Of a stretch of 17,365 nucleotides of DNA, positions 1-7,817 are shown piece after piece. The translations under genes and the position numbers were made by a program. The notes under the pieces were generated by a model. It did no database searches, was not told the origin of the DNA, and worked only from the letters and a program-made list of their open reading frames with translations. The stretch lies in the NCBI GenBank assembly GCA_040007095.1, contig JBDTVS010000238.1, forward strand, positions 1 to 17,365. Reading direction: 5' to 3'. The stretch's first letter is position 1, and every line of letters begins with the position of its first letter. This DNA comes from JBDTVS01 sp040007095 (lineage in GTDB: Bacteria; Acidobacteriota; Vicinamibacteria; Vicinamibacterales; CAVVIG01).

Positions 1-1
1 C

Positions 2-79
2 AGGATTCTGGCCGAAAAACTATCGGAAGTGACAAAAAGTCCCGCGGAACTTCAGTCAGACCGCCCCGTGCGACGTTGA
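2..79 (+). CDS. Possible C-terminal tail of a gene entering from the left edge
   Basis: One frame is open from the window edge and encodes about 25 residues beginning RILAEKLSEVTKSPAEL, then stops with TGA at 77-79. The composition looks like an ordinary amphipathic protein tail. A second frame is also open, to a TAG at 86-88, so the assignment is weak. No domain can be recognised in so short a piece. Sequence to the left would settle it. Confidence 0.25.
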   Translation, partial: RILAEKLSEVTKSPAELQSDRPVRR

Positions 80-114
80 TTAGATAGCCGGCTTCGGCAT
101 GGCGGCCGTGCTTT

Positions 115-274
115 AGGACCCGTCGATGAATAACGTGTGCAATTCTGGACGTCGAGGCGCCCGCCAGGCAAGGCGCGAGGAGCGCGCATACCGGACGTAT
201 GCAAGTGACGAGCAACGCCGCCCGGCGGGATGCATCGGCGGCCAGAATGCGCACGTTATTCATCGACGGGTCCT
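115..274. repeat. Palindromic intergenic repeat element, copy 1 (160 bp)
   Basis: The element is bounded by a perfect 23-bp inverted repeat, 115-137 against 252-274 (arm AGGACCCGTCGATGAATAACG plus two bases). Inside it, ATTCTGG at 142-148 pairs with CCAGAAT at 242-248, and GCATAC at 186-191 pairs with GTATGC at 197-202 around a 5-base loop. The core from 152 matches the reverse complement of the core of a second element at 9699-9836. It lies 53 bp beyond the stop of the minus-strand gene ending at 328, a typical place for REP- or MITE-like repeats. No transposase is encoded. Open frames across it follow from its GC-rich palindromic composition and are not credible genes. Confidence 0.8.
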
Positions 275-327
275 TACTCGGCAGGCGGCCGGTGGCGTCC
301 TGAAGCCCGCCCCTCTCAGCCTCGTCG

Positions 328-1425
328 TCAACGCCCGTTGTAGGTGATGTCGACGAGTGTGAATTCGCCGTAGGTGAACTCCCCGTCTGGAAGCCGCCAC
401 CGCGCTTCGCCGAACGACATGAGTCGCACGGGGCCGAAGTCGCGATAGTCGCGCACAGGTGTAGAGAACCGTCGCGGCGTGAAGGTGCCATCTGACTCAG
501 CGCGCGATCGATCGTCGGACTGAAAGTTCACCAACTCACCGGTGCTGGCAAACAGCAGCGTCGCGGCGATCGTCTGGCCGTGGTCGGTGAACTGGGCACG
601 GGCGCTCGTCGCGTCCACGGCCTCCCACGCAATGTCGGGATCAATGAGGGTGGCTGGGGCCAGCAGGCACATGTCGTTGAACAGCGTCACCGTCTCAGCC
701 CGATCCATTTCGTCGCCGTGGGCATTTTCGATTGGAAAGGCGCCCGCAACGGTGACCTGCATGGTCGCATGTCCGCCGACCGCACGATGGAACGCTTCAA
801 CCGGCACGCCGAACATACGGGCGCGCATGAGGAACAGACGCGTGGGCTCGTCGGCAAAGCTCTGTTGCTCGGCCTCGAATGGCATCCAGCGGGAGTCGGG
901 CGCGCTCCGGATGCGGCCTCGGAAGCGCAGGTGATAGTTCTGCACCCGCGGCTGCCCAACACTTCGCGTGACGCGCAGATATCGTTTGACCGGATCGGGA
1001 AGTCGGGCCAGGTCTGCCTCAGTCACGAGCGGCTCCGGGACCACGCGTGCGAGACCGTCATGTGCGTCGCGGAGAAACCGCGCATGGAAGCTTCGCGGCC
1101 CTTCCGTCAGCCAGCCGAACGCCACGATCAGGAGCAGGAGCACGTTGGCGACGCTACCCGCCCAGGCGTCGCCCCAGGCCGAAATGATGACCGCCTGGGA
1201 CACGACGAGACCAAACGCTCCGGGTATCCAGTAGCTCCGAGCGCCGGCGCCAAACATGGCTGCGCTCGTCGTCACGAGCAAGGCCGCCGCCAGCCACGCC
1301 AGGCCCCATGGGCGTGAGATCGACTGAGTGAGCTGAGGAAGATCGGCGTAGCCGAAGCCCTTGGCGAATCCCGTTAGGTGAATGAGGCCGTGCACCGCCA
1401 TAAGAACAATCAGAATCCAGCGCAT
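328..1425 (-). CDS. DUF6544 family membrane protein
   Basis: The protein has 365 residues and no assigned function. The N-terminal 105 residues hold about four hydrophobic segments (roughly 3-20, 40-58, 66-84 and 91-106), the first carrying HGLIHLTGF. The soluble C-terminal region starts with LPDPVKRYLR at 142-151. It continues with a pattern I recognise from DUF6544 proteins: RVQNYHLRFRGRIR, then WMPFEAEQ, then an acidic and aromatic stretch ending in FTLVDITYNGR. An inner-membrane protein with a soluble beta-rich domain is the likely form. The ATG at 1425 places the start at the first membrane segment; no strong Shine-Dalgarno precedes it. The gene stands alone, with decayed sequence upstream and a palindromic repeat downstream. 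The family call rests on recalled motifs. Confidence 0.75.
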   Translation of the reverse strand: MRWILIVLMAVHGLIHLTGFAKGFGYADLPQLTQSISRPWGLAWLAAALLVTTSAAMFGAGARSYWIPGAFGLVVSQAVIISAWGDAWAGSVANVLLLLIVAFGWLTEGPRSFHARFLRDAHDGLARVVPEPLVTEADLARLPDPVKRYLRVTRSVGQPRVQNYHLRFRGRIRSAPDSRWMPFEAEQQSFADEPTRLFLMRARMFGVPVEAFHRAVGGHATMQVTVAGAFPIENAHGDEMDRAETVTLFNDMCLLAPATLIDPDIAWEAVDATSARAQFTDHGQTIAATLLFASTGELVNFQSDDRSRAESDGTFTPRRFSTPVRDYRDFGPVRLMSFGEARWRLPDGEFTYGEFTLVDITYNGR

Positions 1426-1720
1426 CTTAGACAGGCTGTCCGATCGGCCGCGTGAGCGCCTGTACCGGATTGCACCCGAGACTGTCGGGAGGCGAAGAGA
1501 GGGCGCAAGACGGGAGAGGTGTCCGCAAGAATGTCAGCAGGGTCGGGCCGTCCTCCACGATTCGAGCCACCGGGCGGGCCTTACGACCCCAGATCCATGT
1601 GACGGAACTCTCAGGCGAGCGTGGTTGGTGGATGTAAAATGCGGGAACAAGCGTCGGCAAATCGGAAATGTCGGTTCGGTGCTAGACTGCGGCGAAGTTT
1701 TCAACTTCTTGCGATAATAG
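1426..1720. other. Intergenic spacer without a recognisable gene
   Basis: This is the upstream side of the minus-strand DUF6544 gene and lies ahead of the DUF6152 relic. Short open frames exist on both strands, but none shows family features, a convincing ribosome binding site or a signal peptide. I see no clear sigma-70 promoter, hairpin terminator or RNA gene. Promoters for the divergent flanking genes should lie between 1426 and 1952. Confidence 0.5.
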
Positions 1721-1933
1721 TTTTCGAAGGCGCACCAGGTGATTGCGCGACTCTCCAAGCCAAGGACGGAGAAATGTCTGGCTCGGTCCGAGCGCGAATG
1801 CTCGTCACCGGGCGACACGATCACCGTGAAGTTCATTCCAGCGCGAAACGGCAGTCCGTTGGGATTCCTCAAGTCGGTGACGTTCCCGGACGGGCGCGTC
1901 GTCAATATCTCCGCCGGTAACCTGAACGGCTAG
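1721..1933 (+). pseudogene. Remnant of a DUF6152 family gene (C-terminus only)
   Basis: The last 40 codons read GDTITVKFIPARNGSPLGFL and then KSVTFPDGRVV, the pattern of the DUF6152 C-terminus (GD-x-[IV]-TV ... G.P.G.l.SVT.PDGR). Intact DUF6152 proteins have a signal peptide, a conserved His-rich N-terminal part and about 120-150 residues. Here the frame is blocked by TAG at 1718-1720, leaving about 70 codons and no signal peptide. A second frame over 1716-1737 reads IIVFEGAP, like the central W-x-x-EGxP region of the family, which suggests a frameshift and deletion near 1740. The only start would be GTG at 1739. The following gene begins 19 bp after the stop. The family call comes from motif memory. 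Confidence 0.5.
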
Positions 1934-1952
1934 ACTGTAACGGGAGATCACT

Positions 1953-3764
1953 ATGGCTTCTCGACAAAGAATGATGTGGACAAGTGTCGCAATCGTCGCA
2001 ACTCTCATGCTCGGCGTGCCGTCCGTGTCTGGCGCTCAAGCTCAAGGCGCAGCGCCGGCGGCAGGCGCCCAAGCTCCCGCACAAGGTCGTGGCGGTCGCG
2101 GCGGCCGTGGCGGCGCCACCCTGTACACCCCGGCCGCTGGCGCAAAGGACCTCAAGTCGATCCTGTTCAATTGGGCCTGGTACATGGGCATGCTGCGAAG
2201 CAGTGAGGAGTACGACGTCCTCATGACGCTCGAATATCAGGGCAAGGGCACCATGCAAGTGGACGGACAGCCCTGCAATGTGGCGAAGTACCGAACCAGC
2301 ATCAGCTACCAGAAGTCGGGTGAGCGGATCCAGATCAGCGGCACTCGGCCCAATGGCCAGAGTTGCTCCAATATCGAAGTCCTCAGTGGAGCGTACGCCT
2401 GGAACGAAGACATTCCCGGCGCCGAGCTCGTCCCGGGCCAAGGCAAAGCCACGCCAATGCCGGCGACCGTCGAGGAGCGGATGATTCGGCTGTGGTCAGG
2501 CCCGCAGGGTGCGTTCAAGGCCGCATTCGCCGGGACTTCGAACCCACCGTCGATGACTCCCAGGCCGCAGAAGCTGCCAGCCGATGTGATGACGGTCGGT
2601 AAAACGACTGTCGCATGGGCAGGCAACAAGCCGGTGTTGACGTACCCGATCCCTGGCGTTCCCAATGCCACGGCGACCGCCACACTCGACGCAAAATTCA
2701 TGGCCGAGAGCGTCGTGGTGAAACACGGCGCGAACACCTACGAGTTCACGTACAGCGACTACAAAGATTGGAACAATCCGCTCAATCCGGCCGAGGCGTT
2801 GTACGCCGGCAAGATGACGGAAAAGAAGAACGGCGCCGTCGTCCGCGACATTACGACGACGTTGACGGAAACGGCACAGATGTATGTCGTGGTGCCTGTT
2901 CCAGCCAGTGTCAAAGCGGCGATCAAGCCAACCAATCAGCCTCCCAACTGGACGATCACGCCAAACAACCCGCCGCCGACGACGCAGACTGCAGCCGTCA
3001 CGCCGCGGGCGGCCAATGGGAAGCCGGACCTGTCAGGAGTCTGGGGGGGCAGCTATAACCCAATCAGCGGTGGTGGAACCCGCCGATGTGGTCCAACGCA
3101 GACGAAGATCAACTGCAACATCCCGATGGACAACTTCTGGGTGGACTACGAGTGGCTCTCACCCTGGCGGTTTGGGATCATGGGTCATCCCGTTTACAAA
3201 CCCGAGTTCTGGGACAAGATTCAGGAACTCGATCAGTGGACGAACAAGTACGATCCAGTCATGACGTGCCAGCCGCTGGGAATCCCACGGCATGGCACGC
3301 CCCGGCGGATCATTCAAACCGACAAAGACGTGATCTTTTTCTATGGAGCGAATGCCGATTACGGTGGCGGAGCCGCGGAATTCCGCGACATCCCCACCGA
3401 TGGTCGCCAGCGGAACAAGCAGACGGAGAACCTGGCCATGTACTATGGAAACAGCATAGGAACCTGGCAAGGGGATACGCTCGTCATCGACTCCATCAAT
3501 TTCGTCGATACGACGTGGTTGGGACGAGGGGGCCTCTTCCACTCCAGCAGCATGCACATCATCGAGAAACTCACACGTGTCGGCAATGAAATCCGATACG
3601 AGATGACGATCGAAGATCCGGAGTCGTTCGTCGAGCCCTTTGTGATGCCGACCAAGGTCCTGCGCCAGGGGCAGGGGGGATTTGGCGGCGATGGAATCCA
3701 GGCAGAGCGCTCGTACTGCGAGGTTTACGAAGAGGGCAACGTCACGAATCAGCTTCGACATTAG
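1953..3764 (+). CDS. Exported two-domain protein with a C-terminal 'PDLSGVW' domain
   Basis: The protein has 603 residues. An N-terminal signal peptide (MMWTSVAIVATLMLGVPSVSG, cleaved near AQA) is followed by an Ala/Gln linker and a RGGRGGRGG run at about residue 49. Residues 60-330 form a beta-rich domain of unknown type (EEYDVLMTLEYQGKGTMQVD and later YEFTYSDYKDW), possibly a LolA-like half barrel. Residues 352-603 begin KPDLSGVWGG. They contain CQPLGIPR, FRDIPTDGR, GTWQGDTLVIDS and YCEVYEEG, hallmarks of a family abundant in Acidobacteriota but without a known role. A GGGAG site at 1942-1946 supports the ATG at 1953. A strong terminator follows. A periplasmic or outer-membrane location is likely. 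Confidence 0.85.
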   Translation: MASRQRMMWTSVAIVATLMLGVPSVSGAQAQGAAPAAGAQAPAQGRGGRGGRGGATLYTPAAGAKDLKSILFNWAWYMGMLRSSEEYDVLMTLEYQGKGTMQVDGQPCNVAKYRTSISYQKSGERIQISGTRPNGQSCSNIEVLSGAYAWNEDIPGAELVPGQGKATPMPATVEERMIRLWSGPQGAFKAAFAGTSNPPSMTPRPQKLPADVMTVGKTTVAWAGNKPVLTYPIPGVPNATATATLDAKFMAESVVVKHGANTYEFTYSDYKDWNNPLNPAEALYAGKMTEKKNGAVVRDITTTLTETAQMYVVVPVPASVKAAIKPTNQPPNWTITPNNPPPTTQTAAVTPRAANGKPDLSGVWGGSYNPISGGGTRRCGPTQTKINCNIPMDNFWVDYEWLSPWRFGIMGHPVYKPEFWDKIQELDQWTNKYDPVMTCQPLGIPRHGTPRRIIQTDKDVIFFYGANADYGGGAAEFRDIPTDGRQRNKQTENLAMYYGNSIGTWQGDTLVIDSINFVDTTWLGRGGLFHSSSMHIIEKLTRVGNEIRYEMTIEDPESFVEPFVMPTKVLRQGQGGFGGDGIQAERSYCEVYEEGNVTNQLRH

Positions 3765-3785
3765 ACCTGACCAAAGGCGTCAGTC

Positions 3786-3828
3786 TCAAGGGACAGAGAG
3801 CAACTGCTCTCTGTCCCTTGACTTTTTT
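3786..3828 (+). terminator. Strong intrinsic terminator
   Basis: A 17-bp perfect stem, 3786-3802 (TCAAGGGACAGAGAGCA) against 3805-3821, closes on a two-base spacer. In practice the top pairs would open to make a small loop. A CTTTTTT tract follows at 3822-3828. It lies 22 bp after the stop of the gene ending at 3764 and points in that gene's direction. On the minus strand no comparable T-run follows the stem, so it should act mainly in one direction. Confidence 0.9.
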
Positions 3829-3989
3829 AGCGGCAGCGAGCCATTGCCCTTCCTCGCACAAGGACGCAGCGACGCAAACCCATCGAGGCTACCACCGAGC
3901 GCTTATGGCCGCCTGAGAGGATGGACGGTCGGTGGCGTCCAAGGCGCTGACGACGCACACACGGCCGGCGATCAAAGTTCGGGCCCGCC

Positions 3990-4919
3990 CTACTTCAACT
4001 CGTCGAAGACGACCTGAACGTTCTGCAGCAGGCGCACCGGGTTCGGCGCGGCATAGCCTGCGTACTTCGCCGGAATCTTCCAGGCCTTCGCCACCTCGTC
4101 CGCCGACTTGCCGGCCGCCTTCGCCGTACGCACGTCGTTCGCAAAGTCGCGATTGAACTGGGCGTACTCGCGCAGATCCGCCACCGTCATCGTCCTGCTG
4201 TGCCCCGTGATGATGGTGTCGATGTTCTTGACCGTATCGGCGGCCTTCGTCAGCGAGTCGGCGATCGCGAGACCGCTCCCGCCGTTGACGGCATCGAGGC
4301 CCGGGATGTTCCTGCCCGAGAAGATGTCGCCGGCGTGCATGGCGCGCAGCGCCGGAAACACGACCCACGCGTCGCCGTTGGTGTGGCCGCGCCCGAAGTA
4401 ATACAGGTCGATGCGGTCGGCGCCGGTCCCGATCGTCATCTTGTCCTTGAAGGTCTTCCTCGGCATGCCGCGGCCGTTGTTGGCCTTGAAGATGTTCGGC
4501 GGCTGACCGCTCGGCGCGGTCTGCGTCGACGCGCGCATCTCCTGCATGTTCGCGGCGGTGTTCTCGTGCACGATGACCTCGACGGCCGCCGGAAACTCGA
4601 CGTTCCCGCTCACGTGATCGCCGTGGGTGTGGGTGTTGATGATGGTCGTGACCGGTTTGGGCGTCAGGTTCCGGATGGCCTCCAGCACCGGCCGCCCCCA
4701 GTCAGGCAGCTTCGTGTCGACGACGACGACGCCGGTCGTGCCGATGAAGACAGCGGTGTTACCGCCCCCGCCCTTCAGCATGAACAGGTTGTCGCGGAGC
4801 TTCTCGACCTCGACGACCTTCGCAGCAGCCGGACCGGCGGCCGGCTGCTGCGACGCGGTGACCGCCAGCGACAGGGCGCCGGCTATCAGTAACGTGCCGA
4901 GAACAACGACCCTCTTCAT
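3990..4919 (-). CDS. Exported metallo-beta-lactamase-fold metallohydrolase
   Basis: The protein has 309 residues. A signal peptide covers residues 1-22 (MKRVVVLGTLLIAGALSLAV, then TAS). The metal-binding set is complete: THTHGDH at 96-102 gives H97, H99, D101 and H102; GRGHTNGD gives H179; HAGDIF gives D198 as bridging ligand; ITGHS gives H240. Asp in place of the Cys of class B1 lactamases suggests a hydrolase of the glyoxalase-II or lactonase kind, not a true beta-lactamase. Substrate is unknown. A perfect AGGAGG sits four bases ahead of the ATG at 4919. The gene runs divergently from the adaptor relic and TonB receptor. Action in the periplasm is inferred from the signal peptide. Confidence 0.9.
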   Translation of the reverse strand: MKRVVVLGTLLIAGALSLAVTASQQPAAGPAAAKVVEVEKLRDNLFMLKGGGGNTAVFIGTTGVVVVDTKLPDWGRPVLEAIRNLTPKPVTTIINTHTHGDHVSGNVEFPAAVEVIVHENTAANMQEMRASTQTAPSGQPPNIFKANNGRGMPRKTFKDKMTIGTGADRIDLYYFGRGHTNGDAWVVFPALRAMHAGDIFSGRNIPGLDAVNGGSGLAIADSLTKAADTVKNIDTIITGHSRTMTVADLREYAQFNRDFANDVRTAKAAGKSADEVAKAWKIPAKYAGYAAPNPVRLLQNVQVVFDELK

Positions 4920-4923
4920 TCAG

Positions 4924-4929
4924 CCTCCT
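4924..4929 (-). promoter_or_regulatory. Ribosome binding site AGGAGG
   Basis: The perfect anti-Shine-Dalgarno complement AGGAGG on the minus strand lies four bases upstream of the ATG at 4919. It fixes the start of the metallo-beta-lactamase-fold gene. Confidence 0.8.
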
Positions 4930-5253
4930 ATGCGGTGTCTTGTGCCCGCCCTGTGATCGGCCACAATTCTTTCCGGGCCGATTATGCGCCGAATCGAGCC
5001 TCGTTCGCAGGAGGCGATCGACCAGGGCGCGACGTCGGTCGCGCGGATTCGCCGTCGGGCGGCGCAAACCCTGTCGATCTTCACGGTCAGGGGCGGTCAC
5101 GCCGCTGCGGGAACAGACGAAGGCCCGCCGGATTCGGCCAGCTGGCGATGTCTAGTGTCTGTCCATGACAACTGATTGACAGCACCCGCCGCCCCGCGAT
5201 AGGCTCTGGCATGGGCACTGAGCACGCTGGAACGGTACACGGCTGCACTTCGC
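4930..5253. other. Divergent intergenic region
   Basis: This region separates the minus-strand hydrolase start from the plus-strand adaptor relic and receptor. Short open frames cross it, but none has family features. It holds a candidate plus-strand promoter at 5176-5205. No convincing promoter could be picked for the minus strand, although CATAAT (minus strand, near 4981-4987) is AT-rich for this genome. Confidence 0.5.
5176..5205 (+). promoter_or_regulatory. Candidate sigma-70 promoter for the receptor transcript
   Basis: A perfect -35 hexamer TTGACA lies at 5176-5181. The best -10 candidates are GATAGG at 5198-5203 (16-bp spacer) and TAGGCT at 5200-5205 (18-bp spacer), both only partial matches. 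CTGTC at 5159-5163 and GACAG at 5178-5182 form a short inverted repeat overlapping the -35, which could be an operator or chance. The position, about 50 bp ahead of the short adaptor-like ORF, suits transcription of that ORF and the receptor together. Confidence 0.4.
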
Positions 5254-5427
5254 ATGGCTCGGAATCGATGGCTAACGATCGTGCTGGCGGTGGTGGTGCT
5301 CGGCGGCGCCGTGCTGGTGGTCGCACGACGCGGGCCGGCTCGCGTCACCGTGGATGTGGGCGCCGTCACACGCCAGGCTCGATTCCGATCCAGCCGAATC
5401 AGCGGACGGGTGGCACGACACCCATGA
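5254..5427 (+). pseudogene. N-terminal fragment of an RND/HlyD-type periplasmic adaptor (57 codons)
   Basis: ATG at 5254 opens a 57-codon frame that ends with TGA at 5425-5427. It begins MARNRWLTIVLAVVVLGGAV and continues VTVDVGAVTRQARFRSSRIS before GRVARHP. This is the usual beginning of efflux adaptors: a positively charged start, one membrane segment, then 'VxVxxVxRxxxxxxxxxSGRV', the first strand of the barrel-sandwich. Intact adaptors have 330-450 residues, so over 80 percent is missing. The stop overlaps the receptor ATG (ATGA at 5424-5427), consistent with a deletion fusing the adaptor 5' end to the receptor gene. It might still be translated as a small membrane protein that couples translation to the receptor. 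Family assignment from so short a piece is tentative. Confidence 0.5.
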
Positions 5428-7817
5428 CGTTCCGCGATCTGTCGTTCTGTTTGCGTTCATGCGTGTCAGCTGTGCTCACCGCCGCCGTGGTGACGCTCGC
5501 CGCGACGTCTGCGTCTGCACAGGACACCACCGGCGTGGGCGCCATCAGCGGCGTGGTGGTGAATGCGGCTGGCCTGCGGGCCGAGGGGGTGCGCGTGTGC
5601 GCGCTCGACACCGCGTCGTGTGCCACCAGCGACGCTCAGGGCGCCTTTCGCATCGGCGATCTGCGGGCGGGCGCCTATCGCCTGGAGATCCTGCCGCTCG
5701 AGGGGCTGCCGTTCACCAGCGATTCCATCGACGTGCGTGCCGGGTTGGACGGAACCGTGGAGATCACCCTGCCCACGGCGGAGAACTTCCAGCAAACCAT
5801 CACCGTGACCGCGCCCGCGTTCCAGAGACTTGACGCAGTGAAGAACTCCGGCTTCCTGGTGGAGACGCGAGAGATCCTCAAGAGCGCCGCGGCCCTGCAG
5901 GACGTGTCGCGGTACGTGCAGGGTCTGCCGGGCGTGGTGATTGGCACCAACGACTTCCGCAACGACATCATCGTCCGCGGCGGCAGCCCGCTCGAGAACC
6001 TGTTCGTGGTGGACAACGTCGAGATTCCCAACATCAACGCCTTCGCGAACTTCGCGTCGGCCGGCGGTACCGTGAGCCTGCTCGATGCCGAACTCCTGCA
6101 GGATGTGACCTTCCTCACCGGCGGCTACCCGGCGCCTTATATCAATCGCACGTCGAGCGTGCTGCAGGTGACCCAGCGCGAGGGCAACCGCACGAAGTTT
6201 GGCGGGTGGGCCACGCTCGGCTTTGCCGGCGCCGGCACGATTCTCGAAGGACCCATCAACGCCGGGAAGGGATCGTGGATCGTGTCGGCGCGACGGAGCT
6301 TCCTGGATCTCTTTACAAAGGACGTGGGGTTCGGGGGCGTGCCGGTCGTGTACTCGTTCAACGCCAAGGCCGTATACGACCTCACGCCCCGGGACCGCAT
6401 CTGGATGGTCAACCTCGCGGGCATTGACGAGATTCGGCTCGGCCTGTCTGAATCCACTGACCTTGAAAGAGAGATCGCCAACTTCGACATCCGTTACGAC
6501 GGCTGGCGCAGCGCCACGGGTTTCAACTGGCAGCGCACCTTTGGATCGCGCGGCGTAGGGTTGCTCGGCATCACCCACTCCGAGGCCAAGGTGGGCCAAC
6601 AGGTGAAAGATCTGGTGGCACAGGGCGTGCCGCCACCGGGCGCGCCCCCCGAGGTCGTCATCGCGCGGAGCCCCGTCGTCTACTTTGAGGACTCGCGCGA
6701 GGGCGAGACCACCATCAAGTACGACCTCACCGTGCACCTGCCCTTCTTCGACACGGTGCAGGGCGGCGGCAGCTTCAAGACGTTCCGAATCAATTACACA
6801 GCGCAATCGCCCTACGGCAACGATACGCCGTACTCGTCGGCGCCCGGCATCGACCCGTTCTTTCTCGATACGCGCTTCCGCTCGTACCAGACCGGCGCCT
6901 ACCTGCAGACCTCGAAGCAGGTAGCCTCGCGCGTGAACGTCACGCTCGGTGGACGGGTCGACCACTACGCCATACTGTCGCAGGCGCGGTTCAGCCCTCG
7001 TGCGGGCGTCAAGGTCCGCCTCACCGACGCGCTGTCGTGGAACGCGAGCGCGGGGTCGTACTATCAGCAGCCGGCGTTCCTCTTCGTGTCGGCGTTTCCC
7101 CAGAACGCGTCGCTCGTGCCCTGGCGCGCCGACCACTACGTGACAGGTCTCGCGTGGTCGCCCATGGCCGACATGCGAGTGACGGCCGAGACGTATCGGA
7201 AGACCTACACCAAGTACCCGGTGGCGAGCGACCTGCCCACTGTGTCCCTGGCCAACATCGGCGATACCTTCGACGTGCGTGAGATCCTGTTTCCGCTTAC
7301 GAGCGCCGGTGAGGGCTACTCCGAGGGCGTGGAGTTTTTCGTCGAGAAGCGGCTCACCTCGAAGCTCTACGGCCAGGGCAACCTGTCGTTTTCGCGCACG
7401 CGGCACGCGGGTCTCGACCGCGTGCTCAGGCCCGGCTCCTTCGACTACCCGTTGGTGTTCAACCTGCTCGGCGGCTATCGGCTGTCGTCGGCGTGGGAGG
7501 TCTCGGCCCGGCTCTCGTTTCTCTCGGGCCGGCCCTTTACGCCCTACGACCAGGCGGTGTCCACGGCGCAGCGACGCGGCGTGTACGACCTCACGCGCGT
7601 CAACGCCGAGCGCGCACCCGACTACGGCCGCGTCGACATTCGCGTGGACCACACCTTCACCGTGGGCGGGCAGCCGCTCAACGTGTTCCTCGGCGTGCAG
7701 AACGTGACCAACCGCCGCAACTTCGCCAGCGACACCTGGAACCGCCGCTCCAACACCCAGCAGTTTGGCGAGCAGCAGGGTCTCTTCCCGATCCTTGGCC
7801 TCGACTGGCGGTTCTAG
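5424..7817 (+). CDS. TonB-dependent receptor with N-terminal carboxypeptidase regulatory-like domain
   Basis: The protein has 797 residues. The signal peptide is residues 1-32, ending TSASAQ. A carboxypeptidase-regulatory-like fold (about 38-118) contains GAISGVVVNAAG and GAFRIGDLRAGAYRLEI. A TonB-box-like TITVTA follows at 125-130. The plug (about 140-260) contains LPGVVIGTNDFRNDIIVRGG and NLFVVDNVEIP. The beta-barrel ends with LGLDWRF, its final Phe fitting outer-membrane insertion. The role is energy-dependent uptake across the outer membrane; the ligand cannot be read from sequence. In-frame ATG codons upstream (from 5211) give a low-complexity Arg/Gly-rich leader ahead of the signal peptide, so ATG 5424 is preferred. 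The Shine-Dalgarno there is weak, and translational coupling to the overlapping 57-codon ORF is possible. Confidence 0.9.
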   Translation: MTFRDLSFCLRSCVSAVLTAAVVTLAATSASAQDTTGVGAISGVVVNAAGLRAEGVRVCALDTASCATSDAQGAFRIGDLRAGAYRLEILPLEGLPFTSDSIDVRAGLDGTVEITLPTAENFQQTITVTAPAFQRLDAVKNSGFLVETREILKSAAALQDVSRYVQGLPGVVIGTNDFRNDIIVRGGSPLENLFVVDNVEIPNINAFANFASAGGTVSLLDAELLQDVTFLTGGYPAPYINRTSSVLQVTQREGNRTKFGGWATLGFAGAGTILEGPINAGKGSWIVSARRSFLDLFTKDVGFGGVPVVYSFNAKAVYDLTPRDRIWMVNLAGIDEIRLGLSESTDLEREIANFDIRYDGWRSATGFNWQRTFGSRGVGLLGITHSEAKVGQQVKDLVAQGVPPPGAPPEVVIARSPVVYFEDSREGETTIKYDLTVHLPFFDTVQGGGSFKTFRINYTAQSPYGNDTPYSSAPGIDPFFLDTRFRSYQTGAYLQTSKQVASRVNVTLGGRVDHYAILSQARFSPRAGVKVRLTDALSWNASAGSYYQQPAFLFVSAFPQNASLVPWRADHYVTGLAWSPMADMRVTAETYRKTYTKYPVASDLPTVSLANIGDTFDVREILFPLTSAGEGYSEGVEFFVEKRLTSKLYGQGNLSFSRTRHAGLDRVLRPGSFDYPLVFNLLGGYRLSSAWEVSARLSFLSGRPFTPYDQAVSTAQRRGVYDLTRVNAERAPDYGRVDIRVDHTFTVGGQPLNVFLGVQNVTNRRNFASDTWNRRSNTQQFGEQQGLFPILGLDWRF

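Noticed and set aside
126..347. 73-codon open frame beginning within the first repeat element
   Set aside because: Most of it is the palindromic repeat; the translation is Arg/Ala-rich and the similar repeat at 9699-9836 does not preserve a reading frame.
1681..1937. 9-bp direct repeat GCTAGACTG at 1681-1689 and 1929-1937 flanking the DUF6152 relic
   Set aside because: A 9-mer repeated within about 250 bp is not rare by chance, and no inverted repeats or transposase accompany it, so it is not treated as a target-site duplication.
5211..5423. Longer N-terminus for the TonB-dependent receptor
   Set aside because: The added 71 residues are low-complexity and precede a clear signal peptide; in another frame the same bases encode the adaptor-like fragment.
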